From contig JBFGKE010000003.1 of assembly GCA_041576815.1 (NCBI GenBank), positions 62,001 to 126,000 of the forward strand: a stretch of DNA of 64,000 nucleotides. Direction: 5' to 3'. Source of the DNA: SG8-38 sp041576815. Lineage in GTDB: Bacteria; Myxococcota_A; Polyangia; Polyangiales; Houyiibacteriaceae. Shown piece by piece: positions 18,471 through 26,849 of this stretch. Position 1 is the first letter of the stretch. Every line of letters starts with the position of its first letter. The notes beneath the pieces are model-generated. The model searched no databases. It worked only from the letters and a program-made list of their open reading frames with translations, and was not told the DNA's origin. Made by a program: the position numbers and the translations under genes.

Positions 18471-20519
18471 CTAATTCCGGTTGTTTAGCAGACGGAGAGT
18501 GTCCCCGATGCCGCGGATGAGCTCACTACGGTCTTGCATCATCTCCGCCACCGCGGCTTGCGCCGACGCAGGCTCGAAGGCGATTCCGAGAGATGCAGCT
18601 GCAGCTCGAGCCCGCCGGACCGGAGGCACGCCTTCCTCGACGATCGCGAGCACCGTCTCGCGAAAGATGCCGTTGAGCGCCGCTTCGAGCACCTCGCGGC
18701 TTGCGGCTTGAAGCCGCGCGTTGTCGCTGGTCAGGCCGCGCCACACCAATCCAAAGCTTTCCTGCGGGTGCTGAAGCCCCAACACCCAAAACGTACGCTC
18801 GAGCGCCGCGCGCTCTTTGTCCTGAAGCGCGACTCGAAGCACCTCGGCAACGGGCGAGGCCGATGCGCCGCTGCTCTCGATCGCCGCACGCCATCGGAGC
18901 AACTGCACGATGCGCGACAGGTTTTCGCGAAGCTGGCTGCTCAAGACTTCGCTGTCGAGCTGGTGAAGCTCGGGAAAATAGCCGGCGTCGACTGCCGTCA
19001 ACGCCCGAAGCGCGGCTGTGCGAATCCCCGGATGCTCGTCGGACAGCATGCGCCGCGCGATCGGAACGAATCGCTCGTCGGAGGCCTCGGCAAACGCTTC
19101 GAGCGCGCGGCTGCGAACCTCGACCGACGGATGGTAGAGCACGAGCACCGGAACCAAATCGGCGCGTCCGTGGCGATCGAAGATGTCGATCGCGGCGATC
19201 ACTTCGGCATCTTCCGTGCTGTTGAGCGCTGCGAGCAGCACCTCGCGCGAGTGAAGGTCGAGCTCCTCGAGCTCGAGCCGGGTGTCGATCACGCCGTGAC
19301 GGAGCCTATCCCGAAACTGGTCGACGTACTGCCGCCGCGTCGACATGATCGCGACGAGCCATCCGGCGACCAGCAGCAACAGCGCCATTCCGAGCTCGCG
19401 GGTCGTCATGCCGACACCGACCGCTGCGATGATCAGCAGCGATGCGAAGGCTTGTCCCACCCGGTGCCCGAACACCTCGACGATACCCTTTGCACGCTCG
19501 CGCCGCCTGCTGTCGAGCGGCAGATAGAGCACTTCGACGGCGCTGCGATAGAGGGTGTGGCGAAGGCTCCCATCGACTGCCTTGAGCGACACGGCGAAGA
19601 GCAGGATCGGTCCCACGGCCAGCCCGACTGCGCCTCCGAGGATGAGCACGGGCAAGAGCGCAGAGCTCCGATGCGCACCAAAGGCGCGAAGAAGCCAGCC
19701 TGCCCCGGCAACCTGAATTAGAAGCGCCACGCTGTTGAGCCCGAGGTAAAAGCGCGCGAAGAACGGACCAAGCGCTTCAGCCGGAATGTGGTCGGCGACG
19801 GTGCTCTTGAACACGAAGTCGACGACGGTGAGTGAAATCGTGCCGACCATCACGAGCGCGAGGAGGCGTGAGAGGTAGCTGTCGCGCAGCAGCCAGGCGA
19901 TCGACGGCGACCCCTCGGTGCCTTGCGCTTCGAGCGCGGCATCGCTCGGCATCCTCCACATGAAGGACGTCCCAGCCGCGACCGTCAGGACGCCCGCTGC
20001 GACGAAGACGAGCGCGATCGGTGGCGCGACGCGGAGCACCCCTTCGGACAGCAGCGAGCCCAGCGTCGCGCCGGTCACACCGCCTGCAGCGATTGCAGGA
20101 AAGATTCGCTTGGCCTGCGTCACCGTGACCGCGTCATCGAGCAGTAGCCAGAATTCGATGAGCACGACGGTGATCAAGAGCCCGGTCCACACATAAAAGC
20201 CGAAGGGGGCAAAAGACCCCATGTCGTCGAGAAGCGCCCAGAAACCAAGCGTGACCAGCGCACCGAACACGAGTGACGCCCCGAGCAGACGTCGCCGGTC
20301 GCGAATGTACCGAAGCACGCGCTCGTGGATCTTCAGCTCCAAGATGGCGAGGATCGCAATCGCGAGATAGGCCCGCGGCAGATGCGTCGCCGGCAGGCTC
20401 GACAAGAAGAGCGTGTCGCGCGCGGTCTCCATGACCGAATGCGCCATCATGATCGTCAGCAGGCCGATGAAGCCCACGGCGAGGTTCCGTCGATCCTCTC
20501 GTCGAATCCTGAAGCGCAT
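18471..20519 (-). CDS. Nucleotide-transporter-like (NTT/Npt) membrane protein with C-terminal HEAT repeats
   Basis: The 682-residue protein has two parts. Residues about 10-420 contain roughly 12 hydrophobic segments in an MFS-like arrangement; segments such as HSVMETARDTLFLSSLPATHLP, the DDAVTVTQAKRIFPAIAAGG loop and YRSAVEVLYLPLDSRRRERAKG are typical of the ATP/ADP translocase-like group. Residues about 430-680 are alpha-helical HEAT repeats (for example SVEVRSRALEAFAEASDERFVPIARRML). NTT proteins exchange nucleotides in intracellular bacteria; free-living homologues have unproven substrates. I used the ATG at 20519; a GTG at 20531 is an alternative, and neither has a clear ribosome-binding site. 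It follows mutM by 72 bases. Confidence 0.75.
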   Translation of the reverse strand: MRFRIRREDRRNLAVGFIGLLTIMMAHSVMETARDTLFLSSLPATHLPRAYLAIAILAILELKIHERVLRYIRDRRRLLGASLVFGALVTLGFWALLDDMGSFAPFGFYVWTGLLITVVLIEFWLLLDDAVTVTQAKRIFPAIAAGGVTGATLGSLLSEGVLRVAPPIALVFVAAGVLTVAAGTSFMWRMPSDAALEAQGTEGSPSIAWLLRDSYLSRLLALVMVGTISLTVVDFVFKSTVADHIPAEALGPFFARFYLGLNSVALLIQVAGAGWLLRAFGAHRSSALLPVLILGGAVGLAVGPILLFAVSLKAVDGSLRHTLYRSAVEVLYLPLDSRRRERAKGIVEVFGHRVGQAFASLLIIAAVGVGMTTRELGMALLLLVAGWLVAIMSTRRQYVDQFRDRLRHGVIDTRLELEELDLHSREVLLAALNSTEDAEVIAAIDIFDRHGRADLVPVLVLYHPSVEVRSRALEAFAEASDERFVPIARRMLSDEHPGIRTAALRALTAVDAGYFPELHQLDSEVLSSQLRENLSRIVQLLRWRAAIESSGASASPVAEVLRVALQDKERAALERTFWVLGLQHPQESFGLVWRGLTSDNARLQAASREVLEAALNGIFRETVLAIVEEGVPPVRRARAAAASLGIAFEPASAQAAVAEMMQDRSELIRGIGDTLRLLNNRN

Positions 20520-20591
20520 GGTCCCACGCACGGTACCGTCAAAACGGCACCTCGCCCATTTCTCGTGCGAGCGCGCCCTCTTACGAGCTGG

Positions 20592-21491
20592 TCAGCCCCG
20601 CCGCAGCTCCTCCAGCTCTTCCAGGTTCCGCGGCCAGTCGCCCTTGAGCAACTTGGAGAGCGCGCGATCGGCCAAGAGCTTGCCTCCGGTTTGGCACGTC
20701 GGGCAGTAGTTGGTTTCCCGATCGGCAAACACGATTCGCTGGATCGGATCGCCGCACACTGGGCAGGGATCCCCGTACTTCCCGTGCGCGGCCATCTCGG
20801 GCCGAAAGGCGGTCACCTTTTCTGGGAACGAGTCGACGTGCTGTTCGATCAGACGCGCCACCCACTCCGAAAGAACATCTCGCGTTGCATCGTAGAGCTG
20901 CCGCCACTGCGCCTCGGTCATCCGCTTCGTCCAAATCAACGGTGAGAGCTTCGCCCGATGGAGTATCTCGTCGGAATAAGCGTTCCCGATCCCGCTCAGA
21001 ATCCGCGGATCGGTAAGCGCGCGCTTGATGGTGTGGTTCCGCTCGACCAGCGCCTTTCGGAACGTGCCGAAGTCGATTTCGAGAGGCTCGAGGCCGCCGG
21101 GGTCGTGCTCGCCGAGCGCCGTCTCGCCGCGGCACACGTAGAGTGCCGCACGCTTCTTCTTGCTCGCTTCGGTCAGGAGTAGGGTGCCGTGCTCGAAGTC
21201 GAACGCCGCGAGCCCGAGCCGGCCCGGGATTTTCGCGCCGGTGGGCTTCCATCGAAATCGCCCGGCGATCATGAGATGCACCACGATGAACAGCTCCTCT
21301 TCGAGCTCGAGCACGATGCGCTTGCCGATGCGTCGAGCTCCGATCACCCGCTTCCCAAGCGTCGCGTCAATCGGCGGGTCGACGCTTCGGAGCAGGAATG
21401 GAGACGCGAGCCGAACGCCGTTCAGCGTGTAGCCGACCAAACGCTCTTCGAGAGCGTGAAGGTAGAGCTCGACGTCGGGTAGCTCCGGCAT
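20592..21491 (-). CDS. mutM: Formamidopyrimidine-DNA glycosylase family (MutM/Fpg)
   Basis: The enzyme removes oxidised purines such as 8-oxoguanine and nicks the abasic site. The 299-residue protein starts MPELPDVELY, providing the N-terminal Pro nucleophile and catalytic Glu region with Asp in place of the commoner Glu (ELPEVE). It has the H2TH region with LSGIGNAYSDEILHRAKLSP and a C-terminal zinc finger, CPVCGDPIQRIVF followed by NYCPTCQTGGKLL. Those features separate it from Nei proteins lacking the Pro2 context, although a Nei-like specificity cannot be excluded. It begins one base beyond the end of the dppC-like gene, so it is probably cotranscribed with the permeases. Confidence 0.9.
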   Translation of the reverse strand: MPELPDVELYLHALEERLVGYTLNGVRLASPFLLRSVDPPIDATLGKRVIGARRIGKRIVLELEEELFIVVHLMIAGRFRWKPTGAKIPGRLGLAAFDFEHGTLLLTEASKKKRAALYVCRGETALGEHDPGGLEPLEIDFGTFRKALVERNHTIKRALTDPRILSGIGNAYSDEILHRAKLSPLIWTKRMTEAQWRQLYDATRDVLSEWVARLIEQHVDSFPEKVTAFRPEMAAHGKYGDPCPVCGDPIQRIVFADRETNYCPTCQTGGKLLADRALSKLLKGDWPRNLEELEELRRG

Positions 21492-21492
21492 G

Positions 21493-22311
21493 TCATCGAA
21501 GACGCGGGTCCAGCCGGTCTCTCAACCAGTCGCCCGTCAGATTGAAGCCCAGCACGGTCAGTGCGATCGCGCCGCCCGAAAACAACGCGACGTGAGGGAA
21601 CCGAAGGAGCACGCTGGTGCCCTGATCGAGCAAGGCACCCCACGAAACTGCTTTGCCAGGGCCGAGACCGAGAAACGACAGCGTCGACTCTGCGAGAATC
21701 ACGACTCCGAGGCCGGTCGTCGCCTGAATCACCAGCGGGCCCGTCAGATTCGGAATCACGTGGCGGCGTATGACTTCCCGCGTCGGCACGCCCAGGGCGC
21801 GCGCCGCCTGAACGAACTCGCGCTCCCTGAGGGTGAGGGTCTCGGCACGGGCCAGTCGCGCGTAGAGCACCCATCCGTTGATCGCGAGAGCGACGATCAG
21901 GTGTATCAGCCCCGGCCTCGCGACCAGGGCTAGCACGGCGATGTTGAGCACGATTGCCGGAAACGCTTGAACGAGGTCGGCGACACCGGTCACGACGTGG
22001 TCCGTCATGCGCCCGAAGTAGCCGGCCCAGGTGCCGAGCGCCGTTCCAACGACGACCGACATACCGACCACGATCAGGCCGACGATCGCCGCGAGGCGAG
22101 CGCCATGTAGAAGCGCGCTGAGGATGTCGATGCCGTTGTCCCCCGTCCCGAGAAGGTGCCTGCTCGAAGGCGGCTCGTACTCGTGGAGCAGGTCGATCGC
22201 GAGGGGGTCGTAGGGCGCGATCCAAGGCCCGATCAAACCGATCACGAAAAAGCCGATGACGATCAACAGGCCCACGGGCGTTCTTTGCAAGCGGTTTCGA
22301 AGCCGGCTCAC
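21493..22311 (-). CDS. Peptide/nickel-type ABC transporter permease, DppC-like
   Basis: This 272-residue inner-membrane permease pairs with the DppB-like protein. It has an N-terminal cytoplasmic helix, one membrane segment near 13-33, and five more forming the BPD-type core. The EAA loop is QAARALGVPTREVIRRHVIPN near residue 175, which contacts the ATPase, and ILAESTLSFLGLG is a DppC hallmark. The GTG start overlaps the dppB stop (GTGA); the frame continues upstream only as a shadow. No substrate-binding protein or ATPase gene is present in this window, so those partners must be encoded elsewhere. Confidence 0.88.
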   Translation of the reverse strand: MSRLRNRLQRTPVGLLIVIGFFVIGLIGPWIAPYDPLAIDLLHEYEPPSSRHLLGTGDNGIDILSALLHGARLAAIVGLIVVGMSVVVGTALGTWAGYFGRMTDHVVTGVADLVQAFPAIVLNIAVLALVARPGLIHLIVALAINGWVLYARLARAETLTLREREFVQAARALGVPTREVIRRHVIPNLTGPLVIQATTGLGVVILAESTLSFLGLGPGKAVSWGALLDQGTSVLLRFPHVALFSGGAIALTVLGFNLTGDWLRDRLDPRLR

Positions 22312-23249
22312 GATAGCCTCACCCTCGGGTCGACGATGCCGTAGGTCAGGTCGACCAGCAGATTCACGCCGACGTAGATCAGCGCGATCACCAGGACGCA
22401 GCCCTGCACGACGGGGATGTCGCGCGCGAAAAAGGCATCGAGGAACAGCGTTCCGAGGCCGGGCCTCTCGAAGATCTTCTCGGTGACCACCGTCCCGGAA
22501 AGCAGCGCGCCGAGCTGCGCCGCGCCGATGGTCATGACCGGGAGGAGAGCGTTGCGGAGCGCATGCCGAAGCAGGAGCCTGTATGAGGGCACGCCCCGTG
22601 CACGGGCTGCGGTGATATACGGTTGTGAGAGTACTTCGATCATCGCAGCGCGGGTCTGCCGAGTCAGAACGGCCGCCAGCGCGGTGCCCACCGTGAACGC
22701 CGGCAGGATGAGCGACTCGGGCCCTGCGAGATCGTCCCCCGGCAGGGGCAGCCATCGAAGCTTCACGCCAAACGCCAGGATCAAGAGTGGGCCGAGCCAG
22801 ATGTTGGGGATGGCAAGGCCCGCGACGGCGAGCGTGGACGCAACCTTGTCCCAGCCTTGGCGCGCCCGTGCGGCAGCGACGGTGCCAAGCGGGACCGCGA
22901 CTGCCCACGCGACGAGCAGCGCCGCGAGCGCGAGCACGATTGTGTGGGGCAACACCGCATCCATCATCGACCACACGCTTCGATCGGGTTGCCGAAAGGA
23001 CGTGCCCATGCTGCCGTCTGCGAGGTCGCCGAGGAACGAGACGTATTGGTCCGGGACTGGCTTGTCGAGATCGAGCGCTCGTCGGAGCTCGGCCTTTTCC
23101 TCCGGGCCGGCCTGGTCACCGAGGATCGCCTCGACCGGGTCGCCCGGGATCAGCCGGACCAGCAGAAACACCAGCGTGACGAGGCCGACGACGGTCAGGA
23201 GCGCTCGAAGCAGTCGCCCCGCCAGATACCGCAACAGCCCCGGTGACAT
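22308..23249 (-). CDS. Peptide/nickel-type ABC transporter permease, DppB-like
   Basis: The 313-residue permease has a typical OppB/DppB start (RYLAGRLLRALLTVVGLVTLVFLLVRLIPGDP) with a first membrane helix and a periplasmic domain (residues about 33-100). Five further membrane segments follow. The EAA loop reads TAARARGVPSYRLLLRHALRN near residue 205. It imports peptides, nickel or similar solutes together with its DppC-like partner and unseen ATPases. It is separated from the upstream lipoprotein gene by 52 bases and forms an operon with dppC-like and mutM. Confidence 0.88.
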   Translation of the reverse strand: MSPGLLRYLAGRLLRALLTVVGLVTLVFLLVRLIPGDPVEAILGDQAGPEEKAELRRALDLDKPVPDQYVSFLGDLADGSMGTSFRQPDRSVWSMMDAVLPHTIVLALAALLVAWAVAVPLGTVAAARARQGWDKVASTLAVAGLAIPNIWLGPLLILAFGVKLRWLPLPGDDLAGPESLILPAFTVGTALAAVLTRQTRAAMIEVLSQPYITAARARGVPSYRLLLRHALRNALLPVMTIGAAQLGALLSGTVVTEKIFERPGLGTLFLDAFFARDIPVVQGCVLVIALIYVGVNLLVDLTYGIVDPRVRLS

Positions 23250-23301
23250 CGTCGAACCATACTACGACCGATCAGCGGCGTCGGTTTCCCGGCGGGCGGC
23301 G

Positions 23302-23775
23302 CTACAGCCCAGCGTCGGTTTCCGGCGCCGGGCTCTCTTCTGGAGGGGGCCGCGCGGCACAGATCTTCGCGCTTACACGATCGTCTTCGAGGTCGATGAT
23401 GCGGGCGATCTGCTCGTTTTCCGGAAGCGCCGGACCCGACTCCGGCACGCGATCGCCCGTGGACGTGATGTGGCTTGGAGAAGCGCACCAGTACTGGGCG
23501 CGGCAGTCTTGATCCCCTCCGCAGGTCCGCATGCACCAGGTTTGGGCCGCCCGGCCCGGGTTGAAGCGCCATTCGACGCAGACCCCCTCGGGACACGTAT
23601 CGGGATCGCAGGCAAACACGGTGCAATAGCCGCCTGGCTGCGAAAGATCGCACTGCCTGTCGCCGGTGACGGAGCAGTCGGTCGAGCCTCCACAGCTGTC
23701 CCCGATGCGGTTCTGGCAACCCATCGACAGCAAGGCCGCGAAACCGACCAACCATGGAAGAACCCCTCGCTGCAT
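23302..23775 (-). CDS. Cysteine-rich lipoprotein of unknown function
   Basis: I do not recognise the family. The 157-residue product starts with a lipoprotein signal (LLSMGC lipobox, Cys near residue 20) and continues with about 14 further cysteines in short spacing (for example GDSCGGSTDCS, ACDPDTCPEGVC and WCMRTCGGDQDCRAQYWC), suggesting a disulfide-braced secreted domain. The C-terminal tail is acidic and Pro-rich. Such Cys-rich lipoproteins are common in myxobacteria. The ATG at 23775 directly precedes the signal peptide. The gene is divergent from the lytic transglycosylase and lies upstream of the permease genes. Confidence 0.65.
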   Translation of the reverse strand: MQRGVLPWLVGFAALLSMGCQNRIGDSCGGSTDCSVTGDRQCDLSQPGGYCTVFACDPDTCPEGVCVEWRFNPGRAAQTWCMRTCGGDQDCRAQYWCASPSHITSTGDRVPESGPALPENEQIARIIDLEDDRVSAKICAARPPPEESPAPETDAGL

Positions 23776-23859
23776 GCTCAGCGGCCGAGCATACGGGACA
23801 GGCGGTTCGATCGCCAATCGCGCTGCGCCGGAGCCAATGGGTGATAGATTGCCCGGGCA

Positions 23860-25983
23860 TTGCGACGTTTTTGGCTGGGGGCAGGGTTGCTTTCGCTCGC
23901 GTGCGCCTTGGCGCTCGCCGACGACGATCTCGAGCGCGTCGCGCAGTCGGTGCGAACCGGTGACCACCGGGGCGCGCTCGCGCAGATCGCGCTTCTTCCC
24001 GAAAAGATCCGGAACCAAGACGCGGTTCGTTACCTCGAGGGGCGCCTGCTGCTCGGGATCGGCCGGCCGTGCGACGCGATGGACACGCTCGCACAAACGC
24101 CCTCGTCGCTTCCGGAGCCCATGCGCGTCGATTCGCGGCGTCGCTGGGCAACGGCTGCCGCGCAGTGCGGGCGCTGCGACGAGGCGCGCCCCGTGCTGTT
24201 GGAGATGACCTCGGCCGACGCGAGCGTCACGCGTCACGATCGGGCCGTGGCAGCCGACTGCGCGGTGAAGCTCGGCGAGCTCGACGCAGCTGCCGAGGAG
24301 CTGAGCCGCCTGACGCGACGCGAGCGTGGGGTGCCCAACCGGGTGGTGCTCTTAGCGCTGCTTTCCGACGTGTACATGGAGCTCGAGCGGCCGGACGACG
24401 CTCGAGCAGCGGCGCTCGAAGCATGGAAATCGGCGGCGCGAACGGCCGAGCAGGCAGCAGTCCGGAAGCTCGTCGAGCTTGCTGCCCCCTCCGCCTCGGA
24501 CCGCATCGAACGCGCTCGCAACTTGATCGAGGACCGGAGCTTTGCCATGGCCGTCGAAGAGCTCGAGGCGATCGAGGTGAGGGACGATCCCGTGCTCGAT
24601 GCAGAGTGGCATCACGTGTACGGGATGGCTCTCTTTCGCATGCGCACGAGGTACCTCGACGCCGCCAGGGTTCTTCACCGTTCTTCGCAGATGGGTGGAC
24701 CGCACGAGGTCGAGGACGCGTTTCATTCGGCGCGCGCCCTCTCCCGGGCCGACGAAGATGCGCGTGCGATCAGGGCGTATCGACGGTTCGCAAAGCGTCA
24801 CCCCGGTAGCCGCTACGCGCCCGAAGCTCGCTTTCTCGCGGCGTGGCTCGAGATGCGGCTTGGTCGACCAAGCGGAGAGAAGCAGATGGAGCGACTGGTG
24901 CGCGGCAAGCAGCAGGTAAGAGGCCGGTGGCGCAGATCGGCGCTTTGGGAGCTCGGGTTTCGTTCCGTCGAGACGCGTCGTTACGCCCGCGCGGTCCGCT
25001 ATCTCCAACAGTACACGATGCTTGCCACCACCGCGATGGACGAGGCGCGCGGCCTCTACTGGCTTGGACGTGCGCACCGCCGCGGGCCGAAGGCCATCGA
25101 CGCCTACCGCAAAGCCATCGAGGTCGAGCCGCTCCATTGGTACGCGGTGTTGGCTGCGCAGCGGTTGAAGCGCCTCAAAGTCTTGCCACCCGAGCCCTTC
25201 GCGCACGCCGTTACCCGGAGCTCGGTGGAAGTCCCGCCGTCCGCACCCTCGCTGCCCGCGACGTTCGTCGCCTATCGAAGGCTGGGTCTCGACCTCGACG
25301 GCGTTGCATGGCTCAGCGCGAACGAGGCTGGTCTGGTTTCCGAGTACCCGAAGGCTCAGCGCATTCCGGCGCTGAGTGCGCTCTACCGCAGCGCAGGAGC
25401 ATACCGCGAGGCGCTGCTCGTCGCCCGGCGTCGTATGGTGTATCTGCACACCGATCCCGCGGCGCAGCGCTGGTGGTGGGATGCTGCATACCCGATGCCG
25501 TGGCGTCGCGCGGTCGACGCGCACCGTGGGGAGCTGTCCCGCGCGCTCGTCTACGCCACGATGCGCCAAGAGAGCGGCTTTCGTCCCCAAGTCATGAGCC
25601 CCGCGGGGGCGGTTGGGTTGATGCAGGTCATGCCGGAGCTCGCTGCAAAGCTCGCCGGCAAGCCGGTCGCCCGGTACGAGCTTCGCAATCCGGAGACCAA
25701 CATCGCGCTCGGCTTGAAAGAAATGACCGCTCTCGCCGAGCAGTTCGACCACGTGTATCCCTTGAGCATCGCGGCTTACAACGCCGGCAAGAGTCGCGTC
25801 CGCCGATGGCTCCGCGAGAGTAGGCGGATGGAGCTCGACCGATTCGTCGAGCGCATTCCTTTCAACGAAACCCGAAACTACGTGCGTCGAGTGACTACAC
25901 ACTATGCCCGATACGCCTACCTCGACGATCCAGAGGCGGGTTGGCCCGACCTTCCCGCCTTCGTTTCACCTCGAAAACAATAG
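23860..25983 (+). CDS. Soluble lytic murein transglycosylase (Slt type)
   Basis: The enzyme cleaves peptidoglycan glycosidic bonds to give 1,6-anhydro ends in the periplasm. The 707-residue protein has a signal peptide (residues 1-20), a long alpha-helical superhelix of repeats (about 25-540) like the U domain of Slt70, and a C-terminal SLT domain. The catalytic Glu is in VYATMRQESGFRP near residue 565; SPAGAVGLMQVMP and SIAAYNAGKSRVRRW complete the family signature. The start is TTG at 23860, chosen because it directly precedes the signal peptide. The N-terminal repeat region is longer than in Escherichia coli Slt70. Confidence 0.88.
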   Translation: MRRFWLGAGLLSLACALALADDDLERVAQSVRTGDHRGALAQIALLPEKIRNQDAVRYLEGRLLLGIGRPCDAMDTLAQTPSSLPEPMRVDSRRRWATAAAQCGRCDEARPVLLEMTSADASVTRHDRAVAADCAVKLGELDAAAEELSRLTRRERGVPNRVVLLALLSDVYMELERPDDARAAALEAWKSAARTAEQAAVRKLVELAAPSASDRIERARNLIEDRSFAMAVEELEAIEVRDDPVLDAEWHHVYGMALFRMRTRYLDAARVLHRSSQMGGPHEVEDAFHSARALSRADEDARAIRAYRRFAKRHPGSRYAPEARFLAAWLEMRLGRPSGEKQMERLVRGKQQVRGRWRRSALWELGFRSVETRRYARAVRYLQQYTMLATTAMDEARGLYWLGRAHRRGPKAIDAYRKAIEVEPLHWYAVLAAQRLKRLKVLPPEPFAHAVTRSSVEVPPSAPSLPATFVAYRRLGLDLDGVAWLSANEAGLVSEYPKAQRIPALSALYRSAGAYREALLVARRRMVYLHTDPAAQRWWWDAAYPMPWRRAVDAHRGELSRALVYATMRQESGFRPQVMSPAGAVGLMQVMPELAAKLAGKPVARYELRNPETNIALGLKEMTALAEQFDHVYPLSIAAYNAGKSRVRRWLRESRRMELDRFVERIPFNETRNYVRRVTTHYARYAYLDDPEAGWPDLPAFVSPRKQ

Positions 25984-26030
25984 GATCGGCAGGTTTGGGT
26001 TGCCCGTGCGTGGAGCGAGCGCCAAGAGAG

Positions 26031-26049
26031 ACCCGGGATATTGCCGGGT
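26031..26049. promoter_or_regulatory. Short inverted repeat before the PP2C gene
   Basis: ACCCGG and CCGGGT form perfect 6-base arms around a 7-base centre (GATATTG), 12 bases before the PP2C ATG. There is no T-run, so a terminator is unlikely; an operator or translational hairpin is possible. Confidence 0.2.
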
Positions 26050-26061
26050 GTGTGAGCTTCG

Positions 26062-26841
26062 ATGAACTTCATTGCCGCAGGGCTCTCCGACGTCGGGCTT
26101 CAGCGAGAGCACAACGAGGACAGTTTTTGTATCCTCTCCGAGCATCGCCTCTTCGTCGTTGCCGACGGGATGGGCGGCCATCGAGCGGGGGACGTGGCAA
26201 GTCAAATGGCGACTGCCGAGATGAGAGCGTTCTTCGATGCGACGCGCTTCGATGGCGAAGGCGACGGTGTGCAGTGGCAAGCCGACGACGACACCCGCTT
26301 GACGCCAGATCAAAACCGACTGGTGTCCGCGGTGAAGCTCGCGAACCAGCGTATCTTTCAGGCATCGATCGGCAACCGGTCGGTGCAAGGGATGGGGACC
26401 ACCGTCGTCAGCGCGCTCTTCAATCGGCACGACCGAAGCATGGACATCGCGCACGTCGGCGACAGCCGTGCCTATCGCATCCGCGCACAGGGCATCACGC
26501 AGCTGACGCGCGACCATTCCCTGTTGAACGACTATCTATTGGTCATGCCAAACCTCACGGACGCGCAAAAAGAGAGGCTTCCGGCAAACGTGATCACGCG
26601 GGCGCTCGGGATGCAAAACGGAGTGGCCGTCGATCTGTACTTCGAAGAGGTGGAGCCGGGCGATGTCTACGTGCTCTGCTCCGACGGCCTCAACGGCATG
26701 GTGAAAGACGAACGGATTCTCGACATCGTGCGCAGCGCCGGCTCGGACGTCGAGGCCGCCGCGAGGTCGCTGGTGCTGCAGGCGAACCAGAACGGCGGCG
26801 AAGACAACATCACGGTCGTCGTCGTCGGAATCACCGAGTGA
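26062..26841 (+). CDS. PP2C-family serine/threonine protein phosphatase
   Basis: This 259-residue cytoplasmic metal-dependent phosphatase contains all main PP2C motifs: REHNEDSF near residue 14, VVADGMGGHRAGDVAS near 33, QGMGTTVVSALF near 111, HVGDSRAYRIR near 131, LCSDGLNGMV near 213 and NGGEDNITVVVV near the end. The metal-binding aspartates are present. It is likely to reverse Hanks-type kinase phosphorylation; no such kinase gene lies in this window. It stands 78 bases after the transglycosylase gene on the same strand and converges on ggt. Confidence 0.92.
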   Translation: MNFIAAGLSDVGLQREHNEDSFCILSEHRLFVVADGMGGHRAGDVASQMATAEMRAFFDATRFDGEGDGVQWQADDDTRLTPDQNRLVSAVKLANQRIFQASIGNRSVQGMGTTVVSALFNRHDRSMDIAHVGDSRAYRIRAQGITQLTRDHSLLNDYLLVMPNLTDAQKERLPANVITRALGMQNGVAVDLYFEEVEPGDVYVLCSDGLNGMVKDERILDIVRSAGSDVEAAARSLVLQANQNGGEDNITVVVVGITE

Positions 26842-26849
26842 CGAACGGC

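Noticed and set aside
20519..20531. GTG at 20531 as the start of the NTT-like gene
   Set aside because: It would add four residues and has no better ribosome-binding site than the ATG at 20519; it remains possible.
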